The notes under the pieces were generated by a model. It did not search any database. It was not told the DNA's origin and saw nothing but the letters and a program-made list of their open reading frames with translations. A DNA stretch of 64,000 bases from Pseudacidovorax sp. RU35E (GTDB lineage: Bacteria; Pseudomonadota; Gammaproteobacteria; Burkholderiales; Burkholderiaceae_C): the NCBI RefSeq assembly GCF_900156165.1, contig NZ_FTMY01000007.1, positions 278,795-342,794 of the forward strand. The letters are read 5' to 3'. Each line of letters starts with the position of its first letter. The first letter of the stretch is position 1. Of the stretch, positions 23,604-33,015 are shown piece after piece. The position numbers and the translations under genes were made by a program.

Positions 23604-25145
23604 TCAGTCCGCCAGGTCGAAGACGGCAATGGACTCGACGTGCGCCGTGTGCGGAAACATGTTCACCGCCCCAGCAAAACTGCAGCGATAGCCCGCCTGG
23701 TGCACCAGAAGACCCGCGTCACGTGCCAGCGTGGCCGGGTTGCAGCTCACATAGACGATGCGCTCCGGTGGCTGCCACCCGCCCGTGCGCAGTTCTGGCT
23801 GCTGGTGAAGATCCGCGAGCGCCTTGACGAGTGCGAAGGCGCCCTCGCGCGGCGGATCGACCAGCCAGCGGTCGGCGGGGCCATCCGCCACGAGCATCTC
23901 TGGCGTCATCTCGAACAGATTGCGGGCCACGAAGTCGGTGTTGCCCCACGCTCGCCGGGCGACCGACCGGTTGGCGGATGCATTGTCACGAGCCCGGGCC
24001 ACCAGGGTCTCGCTGCCCTCGATGCCCAGCACCTCACGCGCCTCGGTGGCCAGCGGCAGCGTGAAGTTGCCCAGACCGCAGAACCAGTCGATGACCCGCT
24101 CCTCGGGTTGCACGGCAAGCAGGCGAAGGGCACGCGATACCAGCACCCGGTTGATGTGCGGGTTGACCTGCGTGAAATCGGTGGGCCGGAAAGGCATGGT
24201 GATGCCGAACTCGGGCAACTCATAGGCCAGCGGGGGCACGCCTTCGTCCATCAGGCGGACTGTGTCGGGGCCCTTGGGCTGCAGCCACCACTGCACGCCG
24301 GGATGCGCAGAAGCAAAGGCGCGCAGTCGCTCGCGATCAGCTTCACCCAACGGCTCCAGATGCCGCAGCACCAGCGCGATCACACCCAACTGCGTGGTCC
24401 CGGGAGCATCGCCGCAGGCGACCTCGATCTGCGGGCAGGTCAGGCGCGCGTCCATCGAGTCGATCAGCGTGCGCAAGGGCACCAGCATCTCGCTCACGGG
24501 CCGAGGCAGGACTGGGCACACCAACATGTCGGCCACGTAGCGGCTCTTGCGCTCGTGGAAGCCGATCAGCGTCGTGCCCTTCTTCTGCACGTAGCGCACC
24601 GACAGGCGGGCGCGGTAGCGGTAGTGCCATGCCGGGCCCTCGATGGGTCGCAGCAGGGTGTCCGGGCGTACCTTGCCCAGGTGCCAGAGGTTGTCTTCGA
24701 GCGCCCGCTGCTTCACCGCCACCTGGGCCGAGGCATGCAGATGCTGCATCTTGCATCCACCGCAAGCGCCAGCGTGCAGACCGAAGTGCGGGCAACCAGG
24801 ACGAACACGCAGCGGCGACTCGCGCCGGATGTCCGTGAGCTGGCCCTGCTCCCAGTTGTTCTTCTTGCGATGCACGTTGGCCCGCACGATCTCGCCCGGC
24901 AGGGCGCCATCGATGAAGACGACTTTGCCATCGTCCCGGCGGGCCACGCCCTGGGCCTCGAGGTCGAGCGACTCGACGGCAAGCCAACCCGGCTCGATCG
25001 CGGCAGCGGCGACCGCGGATGGACCGGCGGGCGTCACGATCCTGTCGGAGGAGGAAGAAGCGGCCGACACGCCCGCGAAGGCTTCGGTGTCGGCGGGAGC
25101 GTTGGACGTGGGAAGGGTGTCCTTGTCATCGAGGGAATCCGTCAT
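23604..25145 (-). CDS. rlmD: 23S rRNA (uracil-1939-C5)-methyltransferase RlmD
   Basis: This 513-residue RNA methyltransferase has a disordered N-terminal extension (1-50) and a TRAM domain (about 52-107). Four cluster cysteines, C118, C128, C131 and C210 ([14 protein letters not shown]...CP), bind a 4Fe-4S centre. The C-terminal SAM domain carries [19 protein letters not shown], the catalytic Cys468 ([11 protein letters not shown]) and general base Glu504. The start is set at MTDSLDDKD because the longer open frame overlaps nlpD. It lies 44 bp downstream of nlpD and may be co-transcribed with surE-pcm-nlpD. Confidence 0.95.
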   Translation of the reverse strand: MTDSLDDKDTLPTSNAPADTEAFAGVSAASSSSDRIVTPAGPSAVAAAAIEPGWLAVESLDLEAQGVARRDDGKVVFIDGALPGEIVRANVHRKKNNWEQGQLTDIRRESPLRVRPGCPHFGLHAGACGGCKMQHLHASAQVAVKQRALEDNLWHLGKVRPDTLLRPIEGPAWHYRYRARLSVRYVQKKGTTLIGFHERKSRYVADMLVCPVLPRPVSEMLVPLRTLIDSMDARLTCPQIEVACGDAPGTTQLGVIALVLRHLEPLGEADRERLRAFASAHPGVQWWLQPKGPDTVRLMDEGVPPLAYELPEFGITMPFRPTDFTQVNPHINRVLVSRALRLLAVQPEERVIDWFCGLGNFTLPLATEAREVLGIEGSETLVARARDNASANRSVARRAWGNTDFVARNLFEMTPEMLVADGPADRWLVDPPREGAFALVKALADLHQQPELRTGGWQPPERIVYVSCNPATLARDAGLLVHQAGYRCSFAGAVNMFPHTAHVESIAVFDLAD

Positions 25146-25189
25146 CCCTCGATTGTCGCCGGCCGTCCCAATGTGCGGCCGGCGCCCGG

Positions 25190-26107
25190 TCAGGGCCGCG
25201 CCGGCAGGTAGCGCGAAGGATCCACCGGCTTGCCCTGGCGGCGGATCTCGAAGTGCAGTTTCACGCGGTCGGCGTCGCTGCTGCCCATCTCGGCGATCTT
25301 CTGGCCCTTCTGCACCGACTGGTCTTCCTTGACCAGCAGCGCCTGGTTGTGCGCGTAGGCCGTCAGGAAAGTGTTGTTGTGCTTGAGGATGATCAGGTTG
25401 CCGTAGCCGCGCAGGCCCGCGCCGGCGTACACGACCTTGCCGTCCGCCGCCGCCAGCACCGGATCGCCGGCACGGCCCGCGATATCCAGACCCTTGTTCT
25501 TCGCGTCGTCGAAGCCGGCGATCAGGGCGCCCTGCGCAGGCCAGATCCATCCCAGGTCATCGTCTCCGCTTGCCGAGGGCGGGTTGCCCGCGGGCTTGGG
25601 CGTGGGCGTCGAGCCCGCCACGACGGGCGGAGCCACCGGCGGTGGCACTGCAGGCGCGGTGGTGGTGGTCGGGGGCAAGGTGCCCACGCCAGCGACGGCC
25701 GGAGGCGGCGTCACCACCCCACCGGCGACGGGCGGCACCACGCGCAGCACCTGGCCCACTTCGATGCGGTCGGGGTTGTCCAGGCCGTTCCAGCGCACGA
25801 TGTCACGCCAGTTCTGGCCCGTATCCAGGGCGATGCGCCGCACGGTGTCACCCGGCCGCACGGCGTAGTAGCCCGGCTTTCCCAGGTTTTCGATGCCGGG
25901 CAGCGGCTTGCCGCTGGCGTCCGTGGTGGGCAGCCCCGAAGCAGAGGATGCCGTCGTCGTGCCCGCCATGCCCACAGGGGCGCGATCTTCCACCGGCGCC
26001 GGCCCGCGGGACGAGGCGCAGCCCGCCAGCACCACGCAGGCCGCCGCAGCGCCCATCCAAGCCAGCGTGTGCCAGCGACCAGAACCCTGCATATGTCTTT
26101 CCTTCAT
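25190..26107 (-). CDS. nlpD: NlpD-type lipoprotein, murein hydrolase activator
   Basis: This 305-residue outer-membrane lipoprotein has the lipobox LAGC (Cys30). A LysM domain (about 79-123, [14 protein letters not shown]) binds peptidoglycan, a Pro/Thr-rich linker follows (about 125-185), and a LytM domain ends the protein (about 188-300). The first metal-binding His of active M23 enzymes is missing (KNKGLDIAG), so it is a degenerate activator of cell-division amidases like E. coli NlpD. The ATG overlaps the pcm stop by 4 bp; a second ATG at 26092 also has a ribosome site. The order surE-pcm-nlpD is conserved in proteobacteria. Confidence 0.93.
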   Translation of the reverse strand: MKERHMQGSGRWHTLAWMGAAAACVVLAGCASSRGPAPVEDRAPVGMAGTTTASSASGLPTTDASGKPLPGIENLGKPGYYAVRPGDTVRRIALDTGQNWRDIVRWNGLDNPDRIEVGQVLRVVPPVAGGVVTPPPAVAGVGTLPPTTTTAPAVPPPVAPPVVAGSTPTPKPAGNPPSASGDDDLGWIWPAQGALIAGFDDAKNKGLDIAGRAGDPVLAAADGKVVYAGAGLRGYGNLIILKHNNTFLTAYAHNQALLVKEDQSVQKGQKIAEMGSSDADRVKLHFEIRRQGKPVDPSRYLPARP

Positions 26108-26895
26108 GCAATCCCTGATTTTAGAGGCACGAAATTGACGGCCTCAAGAAGCCTGCGCTCTATCCCCCTGTTCGTTTTATCAATGATGACAAGCGCTTGG
26201 CCTGTATTTCCAGACTGCACTGGAGCAACGATCCGGCCTCCGGGGGCAAGCTGGTCGAGCCACGTCGATGGCAGATCGGCGCCCCCGGCCGCGGCGATGA
26301 TGCCGGCGTAAGGCGCGCCGGCCGGATAGCCCTGCATGCCGTCGCCCAGCAGCAGGTGCACGGTCGCGAGCCGCAGAGGCCGGAGATTGGCGCGCGCCTT
26401 CTCGTGCAGCCCACGCAGGCGCTCGATGCTGTAGACCTCCCGCGCCACCTGGCTGAGCACCGCGGCCTGGTAGCCGCACCCGGTGCCGATCTCCAGCACG
26501 CGGCCGAGGCGCCCCTGCGGCTGATCGGCCAGCGCGGGGGCAGCCAGCAGAAGCTCGATCATCCGCGCCACAACGTTCGGCTTGGAGATGGTCTGGCCCA
26601 GTCCTATGGGGAGGCTGGTGTCCTCATAAGCCTGCGCGGCCAGCGCGCCGTCGACGAAGGCGTGCCGCGCCACAGCGCCCATGGCCCGCAACACCCGCTC
26701 GTCGGCAATCCCCTGCGCGGCCAGGCGCTGCACCATCCGCTGGCGGACCGCGTCCGAGGCCATGGCCGGCGTGGCATGCACGGGCGTGGGAGGCACCACC
26801 GATGCTCGGGTGCGCGCAGCCGCCGCCGAACCGGGCACGGGAGCCCGCGGGAGCGTGACCGGAAAGGTGGGACGGGAACGTGGCGGCTGAGGCAC
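26104..26895 (-). CDS. pcm: Protein-L-isoaspartate O-methyltransferase
   Basis: This 263-residue repair enzyme methylates isoaspartyl residues. Key motifs are the substrate loop [18 protein letters not shown], the SAM site [16 protein letters not shown], and [10 protein letters not shown]. The chosen GTG start at 26895 has CAGGAG five bases upstream and does not overlap surE; the frame is open further, and an internal Met (MASDAVRQR) matches shorter homologues. The first about 45 residues form a Pro-rich extension. It lies between surE and nlpD, overlapping nlpD by 4 bp. Confidence 0.93.
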   Translation of the reverse strand: MPQPPRSRPTFPVTLPRAPVPGSAAAARTRASVVPPTPVHATPAMASDAVRQRMVQRLAAQGIADERVLRAMGAVARHAFVDGALAAQAYEDTSLPIGLGQTISKPNVVARMIELLLAAPALADQPQGRLGRVLEIGTGCGYQAAVLSQVAREVYSIERLRGLHEKARANLRPLRLATVHLLLGDGMQGYPAGAPYAGIIAAAGGADLPSTWLDQLAPGGRIVAPVQSGNTGQALVIIDKTNRGIERRLLEAVNFVPLKSGIA

Positions 26896-26918
26896 CGGGA
26901 CTCCTGCGTCGGCGCCGC

Positions 26919-27683
26919 TCAGTCGCTCGCGTCCAGGCGGCGGACGGCCTCGCGCCACTCGCCCAGGCTGGCGTGGTCGGTCAGGTCGATCTGCAGCGGC
27001 GTGACGGCCACATGGCCCGCGGCGGTGGCGTGGAAATCGGTGCCTTCGCCGCTGTCCTTGGCGCCGCCGGCGCCGGCGATCCAGTACATGGTTTCACCCC
27101 GGGGGCTCTGCTGTGTGATCACCTTCTCGGCGGCGTGCCGGCGGCCGAGGCGACAGATCTTGATCGGCTTGAGGTCATCGGCCGGCAGATTGGGGATGTT
27201 GACGTTCAGCAGCCAGGCCGGCTGCTCGTGCATGCGCTCGCGCCGGATGCGCTCCACCAGTCGCCGCGCCGCCTGGGCCGCGGCATCGACATGGGCCCAG
27301 CCCTTCTCGGTCTGCGAGAAGGCGATGGCGGGAATACCGAACAGGTAGGCCTCCATGGCGGCCCCCACCGTGCCCGAATAGATGGTGTCGTCGCCCATGT
27401 TGGCGCCGTTGTTGATGCCGGAGACGACCAGATCGGGCCGGTAGTCGAGCAAGCCCTTGAGCGCGATGTGCACGCAGTCTGCAGGCGTGCCGGTGACATA
27501 GCGGAAGCCGTTGTGCGCACGGTGCACGTAAAGCGGTGCCGCCAGGGTCAGCGCGTTCGACTTGGCACTGTTGTTGTGTTCGGGGGCGATGACTTCGACA
27601 TCGGCCACCTCGCGCAGTGCATCGTGCAGGGCCACGATGCCAGGGGCTTGGTAGCCATCGTCGTTGGAGATGAGGATCTTCAT
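26919..27683 (-). CDS. surE: 5'/3'-nucleotidase SurE
   Basis: This 254-residue survival protein has the family opening [16 protein letters not shown], whose Asp-Asp pair binds the metal, followed by [14 protein letters not shown] (metal-binding Asn and Ser) and [20 protein letters not shown]. SurE dephosphorylates nucleoside monophosphates and short polyphosphate. The start is the Met at the family-typical position; an upstream open extension (MHRPSPPKIPPP) is ignored. It is first in the surE-pcm-nlpD block. Confidence 0.96.
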   Translation of the reverse strand: MKILISNDDGYQAPGIVALHDALREVADVEVIAPEHNNSAKSNALTLAAPLYVHRAHNGFRYVTGTPADCVHIALKGLLDYRPDLVVSGINNGANMGDDTIYSGTVGAAMEAYLFGIPAIAFSQTEKGWAHVDAAAQAARRLVERIRRERMHEQPAWLLNVNIPNLPADDLKPIKICRLGRRHAAEKVITQQSPRGETMYWIAGAGGAKDSGEGTDFHATAAGHVAVTPLQIDLTDHASLGEWREAVRRLDASD

Positions 27684-27801
27684 GGGCGGCGGGATTTTAG
27701 GAGGCGATGGCCGATGCAACGGGAGGTCGCCGCAGAGACAAGAACGCCGCGAGGCAGCCCCCTATCATGCCTGCGCCTCAATGACGACGGAGACTGTTTC
27801 C

Positions 27802-28791
27802 ATGCACGCATGGCTTTGCGAAAACCCGGTGGGCGTCGACGCGCTGACCTGGAAGGAATTGCCCACCCCGCAACCCGGACCGGGCGAAGTGCTAGTGGAA
27901 ATCAAGGCCGCCAGCCTGAATTTTCCCGATCTGCTCATCGTGCAGAACAAATACCAGATCAAGCCGAAGCTGCCCTTCGTGCCGGGCTCCGAATATGCGG
28001 GCATCGTGCAGGCCGTCGGCGAAGGCGTCACCCATCTGAAAGTCGGCCAGCCCATCGCCTGCCTTTCCGGCACCGGCGGTTTCGGCACCCACACGCTGGC
28101 CCCGGCAGCCATGTGCATGCCGCTGCCACCGCAATTCGACATGGTGGATGCGGCAGCCTTCATCATGATCTATGCCACCTCTTGGCACGCCTTGATGGAC
28201 CGCGCGGCGCTCAAAGCCGGCGAAACAGTGCTGGTGCTGGGCGCTGCGGGCGGCGTGGGCACTTCCGCGATCCAGATTGCCAAGGCGGCGGGCGCCCGGG
28301 TGATCGCAGCCGCCTCCACTGACGAGAAATGCGAACTGTGCAAAAGCATCGGGGCCGACGCGACGATCAATTACACGCAGCACTCCTTGCCCCAGGGCTT
28401 TCGCGACGCTGTGAAGGAAGCGACGGACGGCAAAGGCCCGGACGTGATTTACGACCCGGTGGGCGGCGATTTCGCCGAACCTGCATTCCGATCCATCGCT
28501 TGGCGCGGCCGTTATCTGGTGGTGGGATTTGCCTCCGGCCCGATTCCCTCGCTGCCGCTGAACCTGACGCTGCTCAAGGGCGCCTCGCTGGTCGGCGTGT
28601 TCTGGGGTGATTTCGCGCGGCGGGAGCCCAAGGCCAATGCAAGCATGATGCAGGAACTGGCCACTTGGTACGCCCAAGGCAAGATCAAGCCGGTGATCGA
28701 CCGCACCATGCCGATGAGCGAACTGAAGGCCGCCTATGCCCACATGGGCTCGCGGGGGGTCAAGGGCAAGCTGGTGATGGTGAACCCGTAA
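27802..28791 (+). CDS. NADPH:quinone oxidoreductase family protein
   Basis: This 329-residue zinc-independent medium-chain reductase has an N-terminal GroES-like domain with GPGEVLVEIKAASLNFPDLL and FVPGSEYAG. The Rossmann motif LVLGAAGGVGTSAIQIAKAAGA binds NADPH, and the catalytic-domain end is KLVMVNP. The ATG at 27802 is chosen because GGAG lies about ten bases upstream; an in-frame ATG at 27781 lacks a ribosome site. It is divergent from surE and ends at a strong terminator, so it is probably monocistronic. The substrate (quinone or enone) cannot be told. Confidence 0.92.
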   Translation: MHAWLCENPVGVDALTWKELPTPQPGPGEVLVEIKAASLNFPDLLIVQNKYQIKPKLPFVPGSEYAGIVQAVGEGVTHLKVGQPIACLSGTGGFGTHTLAPAAMCMPLPPQFDMVDAAAFIMIYATSWHALMDRAALKAGETVLVLGAAGGVGTSAIQIAKAAGARVIAAASTDEKCELCKSIGADATINYTQHSLPQGFRDAVKEATDGKGPDVIYDPVGGDFAEPAFRSIAWRGRYLVVGFASGPIPSLPLNLTLLKGASLVGVFWGDFARREPKANASMMQELATWYAQGKIKPVIDRTMPMSELKAAYAHMGSRGVKGKLVMVNP

Positions 28792-28809
28792 AACCGGAAA
28801 TCCGTAAAC

Positions 28810-28838
28810 AAAAAACCCACGCATTGCGTGGGTTTTTT
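28810..28838 (+). terminator. Strong bidirectional terminator
   Basis: A 13-bp perfect stem AAAAAACCCACGC/GCGTGGGTTTTTT with the loop ATT lies between the oxidoreductase gene and the convergent H-NS gene. Confidence 0.93.
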
Positions 28839-28873
28839 GTTTGTACATGCTGCGGCCGACGCAGCGATGTTGC

Positions 28874-29227
28874 TTACTTGACCTCGAACTCTTCCAGCGA
28901 TTTGCCGGCGGCCAGGGCCTCGGTCACCCAGCGGGGCTTGCGTCCGCGCCCGCCCGACCAGGTTTCACCCGTAGGGCTGCGGTATTTGACGACCGATGCG
29001 GTCTTGGTCGGTGCAGCGGAAACGCTGCGCTTGGTGCCGGTACTGGCGCCCCGGCCATTCAGCTTGAGGTCAGCGGCGGTAATGCCGTATTCAGCGATCT
29101 TCTTGCGGAGTTCTTCGATCACGCCGACGCGCTCGTGGCTTCGAAGTTCCTCGGCCTGACGACGCAATTCCGCGATTTCCTGATCCCGCTGCTGGATCTG
29201 CGCGGTGATCTCTGCCAAAGTTGCCAT
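28874..29227 (-). CDS. H-NS family nucleoid protein
   Basis: This 117-residue protein has an N-terminal coiled-coil oligomerisation region (QIQQRDQEIAELRRQAEEL), a linker rich in Lys, Thr and Ala, and a C-terminal DNA-binding domain with SPTGETWSGGRGRKPRWV, the BpH3-type H-NS signature. AAGGA precedes the ATG by about ten bases. Upstream DNA is unusually AT-rich for this genome and contains the inverted repeat AATTCT-N6-AGAATT (29264-29281), which could allow autoregulation. H-NS proteins silence AT-rich foreign DNA. Confidence 0.93.
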   Translation of the reverse strand: MATLAEITAQIQQRDQEIAELRRQAEELRSHERVGVIEELRKKIAEYGITAADLKLNGRGASTGTKRSVSAAPTKTASVVKYRSPTGETWSGGRGRKPRWVTEALAAGKSLEEFEVK

Positions 29228-29400
29228 TTCGAGAATCCTTTGTTTTGAGAAAGCAGTGCCGCGAATTCTAATTGAAGAATTGACGACCGCAAGCCGCCGC
29301 CCCGGGGCGCACGAATTGAATACCCTCGCTCTACAAGGGCATCCATCTCAAAATAAAGAAGATCGAGGCGGCGCAGCCGCCCCGCGGTCTACGGCTGCTG

Positions 29401-30117
29401 TCAGCGCGCGAGGCCCAGCAAACGATCCAGCAATGCCGGCTGGGCCAGCAATTCCGCGGCATCGCCGCGATGCACAACCGAGCTGTGGTCCAGCACCGCG
29501 GCACGATCCGAAATCGCCAGAATGGCCTGTGGGTGCTGTTCCACGATGATGGCCGTCAATCCTTCATCGCGGGTCAGCCGGCGAATGGCGCGCAGCAATT
29601 CCTCCACGATGATCGGCGCCAGACCTTCCAGCGGTTCGTCCAGCAGCACCAGCCGCGGATTGAGCACCAGTGCGCGGCCGACGGCCAGCATCTGCTGCTC
29701 ACCCCCCGACAGCTGCGTGCCCAGGTTGCCTTTGCGCTCGGCCAGGCGCGGGAACATCTCGTAGACGCGCGCCGGACTCCAACGGCCGGGCCGCGCCACC
29801 GCCGTGAGGTTCTCGTGCACGGTGAGCGACTTGAAGATGTTGCGCTCCTGCGGCACCCAGCCGATACCGGCGGCGGCCCGGCGGTAGGCCGGCAGCGTGT
29901 GCAGCGGCTGGCCACCCAGCAGGATGCGTCCGCCATGCTGGCGCGTGGCGCCGGCCAGGGTGTTGATCAGCGTGGTCTTGCCGGTGCCGTTGCGGCCCAG
30001 CAGCGCCAGCGTCTCGCCCTCGCCCAGCGACAGCGAGACGTCGTTGAGCACCACGGCCTCGCCATAGCCGGCGCTGAGGCCCTCGATCTGCAACAGCGCA
30101 TTCGTCGGGCCGCTCAT
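29401..30117 (-). CDS. livF: Branched-chain amino acid-type ABC transporter ATPase LivF
   Basis: This 238-residue ATPase has Walker A GRNGTGKTT, the signature LSGGEQQML and Walker B LVLLDEP, plus the LivF-type Q-loop segment GWVPQERNIF. It is the last of five genes for a HAAT-family importer. The start overlaps the livG stop (ATGA). Given the adjacent GntR regulator and vanAB, the substrate may be an aromatic acid and not an amino acid; that is context inference. Confidence 0.95.
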   Translation of the reverse strand: MSGPTNALLQIEGLSAGYGEAVVLNDVSLSLGEGETLALLGRNGTGKTTLINTLAGATRQHGGRILLGGQPLHTLPAYRRAAAGIGWVPQERNIFKSLTVHENLTAVARPGRWSPARVYEMFPRLAERKGNLGTQLSGGEQQMLAVGRALVLNPRLVLLDEPLEGLAPIIVEELLRAIRRLTRDEGLTAIIVEQHPQAILAISDRAAVLDHSSVVHRGDAAELLAQPALLDRLLGLAR

Positions 30118-30893
30118 GCGTGCACCTCCGTCTGGCCCAGGTAGACCTCGCGCACCCGCGGGTCGGCTGCGATCTCCTCGGGCGTGCCCTCGGTGAGCAG
30201 GGCGCCATTGACCAGCACGGTCATGCGTTTGGCAAAGCTGAAGACGAGATCCATGTCGTGTTCGATCAGCAGGACGGAGACATCGGCCGGCAACGCGGCC
30301 ACGGTCTGCAGCAGTTCCTCGCGCTCGCCGGCTGGCACGCCGGCGACCGGCTCGTCCAGCAGCAGCACCTGCGGTTCGCAGGCCAGCGCGATGGCGATCT
30401 CGAGCAGGCGGCGCTTGCCATAGGCCAGGTGACGCACTTCCACATGGGCCACGTCGGCCAGGTGGAACTGCGTCAGCAATTCGCCGGCACGCTCGGCCAC
30501 CGACGCATCGCGGCCCAGCGGTTGCCACCATCGGGCGCCCTGCCCGCGGTGCTGCGCCACGACAAGCGCCAGCGTCTGCAGCGGCGTCATGCTGTCGAAG
30601 AGCTGGTTGATCTGGAAGGTACGAACCAGGCCCCGCGCCACGCGCCGATGGGGCGCCAGGCGCGTGATGTCCTCGCCCATCAGACGGATGCGGCCTTCAC
30701 TGGGCGTCAGCACACCGGTGAGTTGGTTGATGAGCGTGGTCTTGCCGGCGCCATTGGGGCCGATGAGCGCATGGCGCGCGCCCTTGGCCAGGCGCATCGA
30801 CACATGGTCGGTGGCGGTGATGCCGCCAAAGCGCATCACCAGCGACTCGGCCTCGAGCACGATCTCGGGAGTCCCGGGAGACATGGCCGTCAT
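30114..30893 (-). CDS. livG: Branched-chain amino acid-type ABC transporter ATPase LivG
   Basis: This 259-residue ATPase has Walker A GPNGAGKTT, the LivG segment GLVRTFQINQLFDSMT, Walker B VLLLDEP and the switch His (LLIEHDMD). The signature motif reads HLAYGKRRLLEIA in place of LSGG, which is normal for LivG. Its ATG overlaps the livM stop by 4 bp, and its stop overlaps livF. Confidence 0.95.
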   Translation of the reverse strand: MTAMSPGTPEIVLEAESLVMRFGGITATDHVSMRLAKGARHALIGPNGAGKTTLINQLTGVLTPSEGRIRLMGEDITRLAPHRRVARGLVRTFQINQLFDSMTPLQTLALVVAQHRGQGARWWQPLGRDASVAERAGELLTQFHLADVAHVEVRHLAYGKRRLLEIAIALACEPQVLLLDEPVAGVPAGEREELLQTVAALPADVSVLLIEHDMDLVFSFAKRMTVLVNGALLTEGTPEEIAADPRVREVYLGQTEVHA

Positions 30894-31876
30894 GCCGCAC
30901 CTCCCTTGCGGAACCAGCTCTGCGGACGCAGCAGGCGCTCGCGCCCCACCAGCATCAGCAGCACCAGCAGCAGGCCGATCCAGAACATCCAGTACTGCGG
31001 CGTGACACTGGACAGCGTGTCCTGCAGCAGCTTGAAGACGATGGCGCCCGCCACGCCGCCATAGAGCCAACCCACGCCACCGATGACCAGCATCAGCAGC
31101 ACGTCGGCCGAGCGGTCGAAGGCCAGCACGTCCAGCGAGGCGAAGCCGGTGGTCTGCGCCAGCAGTGCGCCCGCAGCGCCGGCGACAGCGGCGGCGATGG
31201 TGTAGATCACCGACATGCGGGCCGTGACCGGAATGCCGATGGCCATGGCCCGCAGCCGGTTGTCGCGGATGGCCATCAGCGTGGCGCCGAAGGGCGAATG
31301 CACCAGCCGGCGCATGAGCAGGAAGAGCACGAGCGCCACGGCCAGCGAGTACCAGGCCGCCACGCGGCCATAGAGGTCGAAGTCAAACAGGCCCAGCACC
31401 GGCCCCATCACCACGCCCTGCAGGCCGTCGGCGCCACCGGTCAGCCAGTCGAGCTTGTTGGCCAGCTCCAGCAGCAGCAGGGCCGTGCCCAGCGTCACCA
31501 TCAGCCGCGTGAGGTCGCTGCCGCGCAGGATCGTCACGCTGGCGAGCAGGCCCAGCACCGCGGCCAGCACCGTGGCGACGACGAGGCCCACGGTCGGGTC
31601 GGGCATCACCAGCTTGGCGAAGAGCGCCGCGGCATAGGCGCCGAAGCCGAAGAAGGCCGCATGGCCCAGCGAGACGATGCCCGTGTAGCCCAGCACCAGA
31701 TCCAGCGACATCGCGAAGAGCGCCACGATGGCGATCTCGTTGACCATCAGCGCATGCTGCGGCAGCACCAGCGGCGCGGCGAAGGCCAGCGCCCAGAGCA
31801 GGAATTCCCACCAGCGCCAGCGGGCCTGACCAAGCAGCGGGGCGCGCCAGTCGTGGTTGCTTCCTTTGGTGATCAT
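30890..31876 (-). CDS. livM: Branched-chain amino acid-type ABC permease LivM
   Basis: This 328-residue inner-membrane permease has about ten hydrophobic segments. It carries the LivM signatures GYTGIVSLGHAAFFGFGAYA and the cytoplasmic EAA-like loop FGATLMAIRDNRLRAMAIGI. The start at MITKGSNHDW has AAGGAG upstream; the longer open frame crosses a GC-rich repeat and is rejected. A 136-bp gap containing that repeat separates it from livH. Confidence 0.94.
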   Translation of the reverse strand: MITKGSNHDWRAPLLGQARWRWWEFLLWALAFAAPLVLPQHALMVNEIAIVALFAMSLDLVLGYTGIVSLGHAAFFGFGAYAAALFAKLVMPDPTVGLVVATVLAAVLGLLASVTILRGSDLTRLMVTLGTALLLLELANKLDWLTGGADGLQGVVMGPVLGLFDFDLYGRVAAWYSLAVALVLFLLMRRLVHSPFGATLMAIRDNRLRAMAIGIPVTARMSVIYTIAAAVAGAAGALLAQTTGFASLDVLAFDRSADVLLMLVIGGVGWLYGGVAGAIVFKLLQDTLSSVTPQYWMFWIGLLLVLLMLVGRERLLRPQSWFRKGGAA

Positions 31877-31895
31877 GCTGCGACTCCTTTCGAGA

Positions 31896-31985
31896 GGCCG
31901 CGGAGCAGGCCATGCCAGTGCACCCGTCGATCCGGCTTGGCCGGGCGAACGGGTGCGCCCCCTGCGAGGGGGGATTCGGCGACAC
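31896..31985 (+). repeat. GC-rich intergenic repeat, copy 1
   Basis: Starts with GGCCGCGGAGCAGGCCA, then GCCAGTGCACCCG, and returns with GGGTGCGCCCCC and a G-run. The same layout occurs at 62144-62270, with an inverted partial copy at 37310-37340. It fills the livH-livM gap. Confidence 0.65.
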
Positions 31986-32012
31986 GCAGTGAGCAAGAAA
32001 CGGGGGTGGGCA

Positions 32013-32885
32013 TCATTTCCCTCCCTTACGGGTGAAGAGGCCTTGCGGGCGCCACATCAGGATCAGGATCATCAGCAGGTACACCGTGAAGGCGCCCATC
32101 TTTGGAATGAAGTACTTGCCGCCCACGTCGGCAATGCCCAGCAGCAGTGCCGCCGCCAGCGGGCCGGTGATGGACGACGTGCCGCCCACGGCCACCACGA
32201 TCAGGAAATAGATCATGTACTTGAGCGGAAAGGTCGGGTCCATGCCCAGCACCTCGGCACCCAGCGCACCGCCTAGGCCCGCAAGGCCCGAGCCCACCGC
32301 GAAGGTGGCCAGGAAGACCTGGTTCACGTTGATGCCCAGGCCCGCGGCCACGGTGGGGTCGTCGACCGCCGCACGCAGCCGGCTGCCGAAACGGGTGCGC
32401 GTGAGCACGAGCTGCAGCACCACCGCGAGCACCGCGCACACCGCGATGATGAAAAGGCGGTAGTGGCCCATGCCCAATAGCAGCGCGCCATCGCCGATCT
32501 CGGTGCGGCCGCGCAACCACTCGGGCAGTTGCAGGTTCTGCTGCGAGGAACCCACGAAGTAGTCCAGGCCCGCGACCGCCATGAAGGCCAGGCCGATGGA
32601 GAACAGCACCTGGTCCAGGTGCGGCTTGCCGTACATCGGCCGGTAGAGCGTGCGCTCCAGCAGGGCGCCGATCAGCGCCGTCAACACGAAGGCCAGCGGC
32701 AGGCACAGCAGAAAGGGCAGCCCCAGCTTCTGCATCGCATAGACCGTGATGTAGCCGCCCGCCATGGCGAAGGCGCCGTGCGCGAGGTTGATGAAGTTCA
32801 TCAGCCCCAGCGTCACGGCCAGCCCCACGGCGAGCACGAATAGCAGCATGCCGTAGGCAATGCCGTCGAACAGGATAGTCAGCAT
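32013..32885 (-). CDS. livH: Branched-chain amino acid-type ABC permease LivH
   Basis: This 290-residue permease has eight hydrophobic segments. It carries the LivH opening LFDGIAYGMLLFVLAVGLAVTLG, the motif LAHGAFAMAGGYI, and the loop TRFGSRLRAAVDDPTVAAGLGI. It pairs with LivM in the membrane. It follows the binding-protein gene after a 130-bp gap with a strong hairpin. Confidence 0.95.
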   Translation of the reverse strand: MLTILFDGIAYGMLLFVLAVGLAVTLGLMNFINLAHGAFAMAGGYITVYAMQKLGLPFLLCLPLAFVLTALIGALLERTLYRPMYGKPHLDQVLFSIGLAFMAVAGLDYFVGSSQQNLQLPEWLRGRTEIGDGALLLGMGHYRLFIIAVCAVLAVVLQLVLTRTRFGSRLRAAVDDPTVAAGLGINVNQVFLATFAVGSGLAGLGGALGAEVLGMDPTFPLKYMIYFLIVVAVGGTSSITGPLAAALLLGIADVGGKYFIPKMGAFTVYLLMILILMWRPQGLFTRKGGK

Positions 32886-32970
32886 GGGCGCCGCATCGAG
32901 AAAGGAAGAGAAGAGACCGTGGACCGGCGTTGCCGGACCACTGGCGCGCGCCCCCGGCGGGGCGGGGGCC

Positions 32971-33000
32971 GGCTGCGCGGGCCCTCAGGGCCGCGCAGCC
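32971..33000 (-). other. Long hairpin between livK-type and livH genes
   Basis: Arms GGCTGCGCGG and CCGCGCAGCC (32971-32980 and 32991-33000) are extended inside by CCC/GGG, giving 13 pairs with a TCA loop and one bulge. There is no T-run on the minus strand, so it looks like an mRNA-stabilising or partial attenuation stem placed just after the binding-protein gene. Confidence 0.55.
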
Positions 33001-33015
33001 TGGAGGCGAGCCCCG

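Noticed and set aside
25190..26107. NlpD as an active peptidoglycan endopeptidase
   Set aside because: The first metal-binding His of M23 enzymes is absent, so an activator role is more likely.
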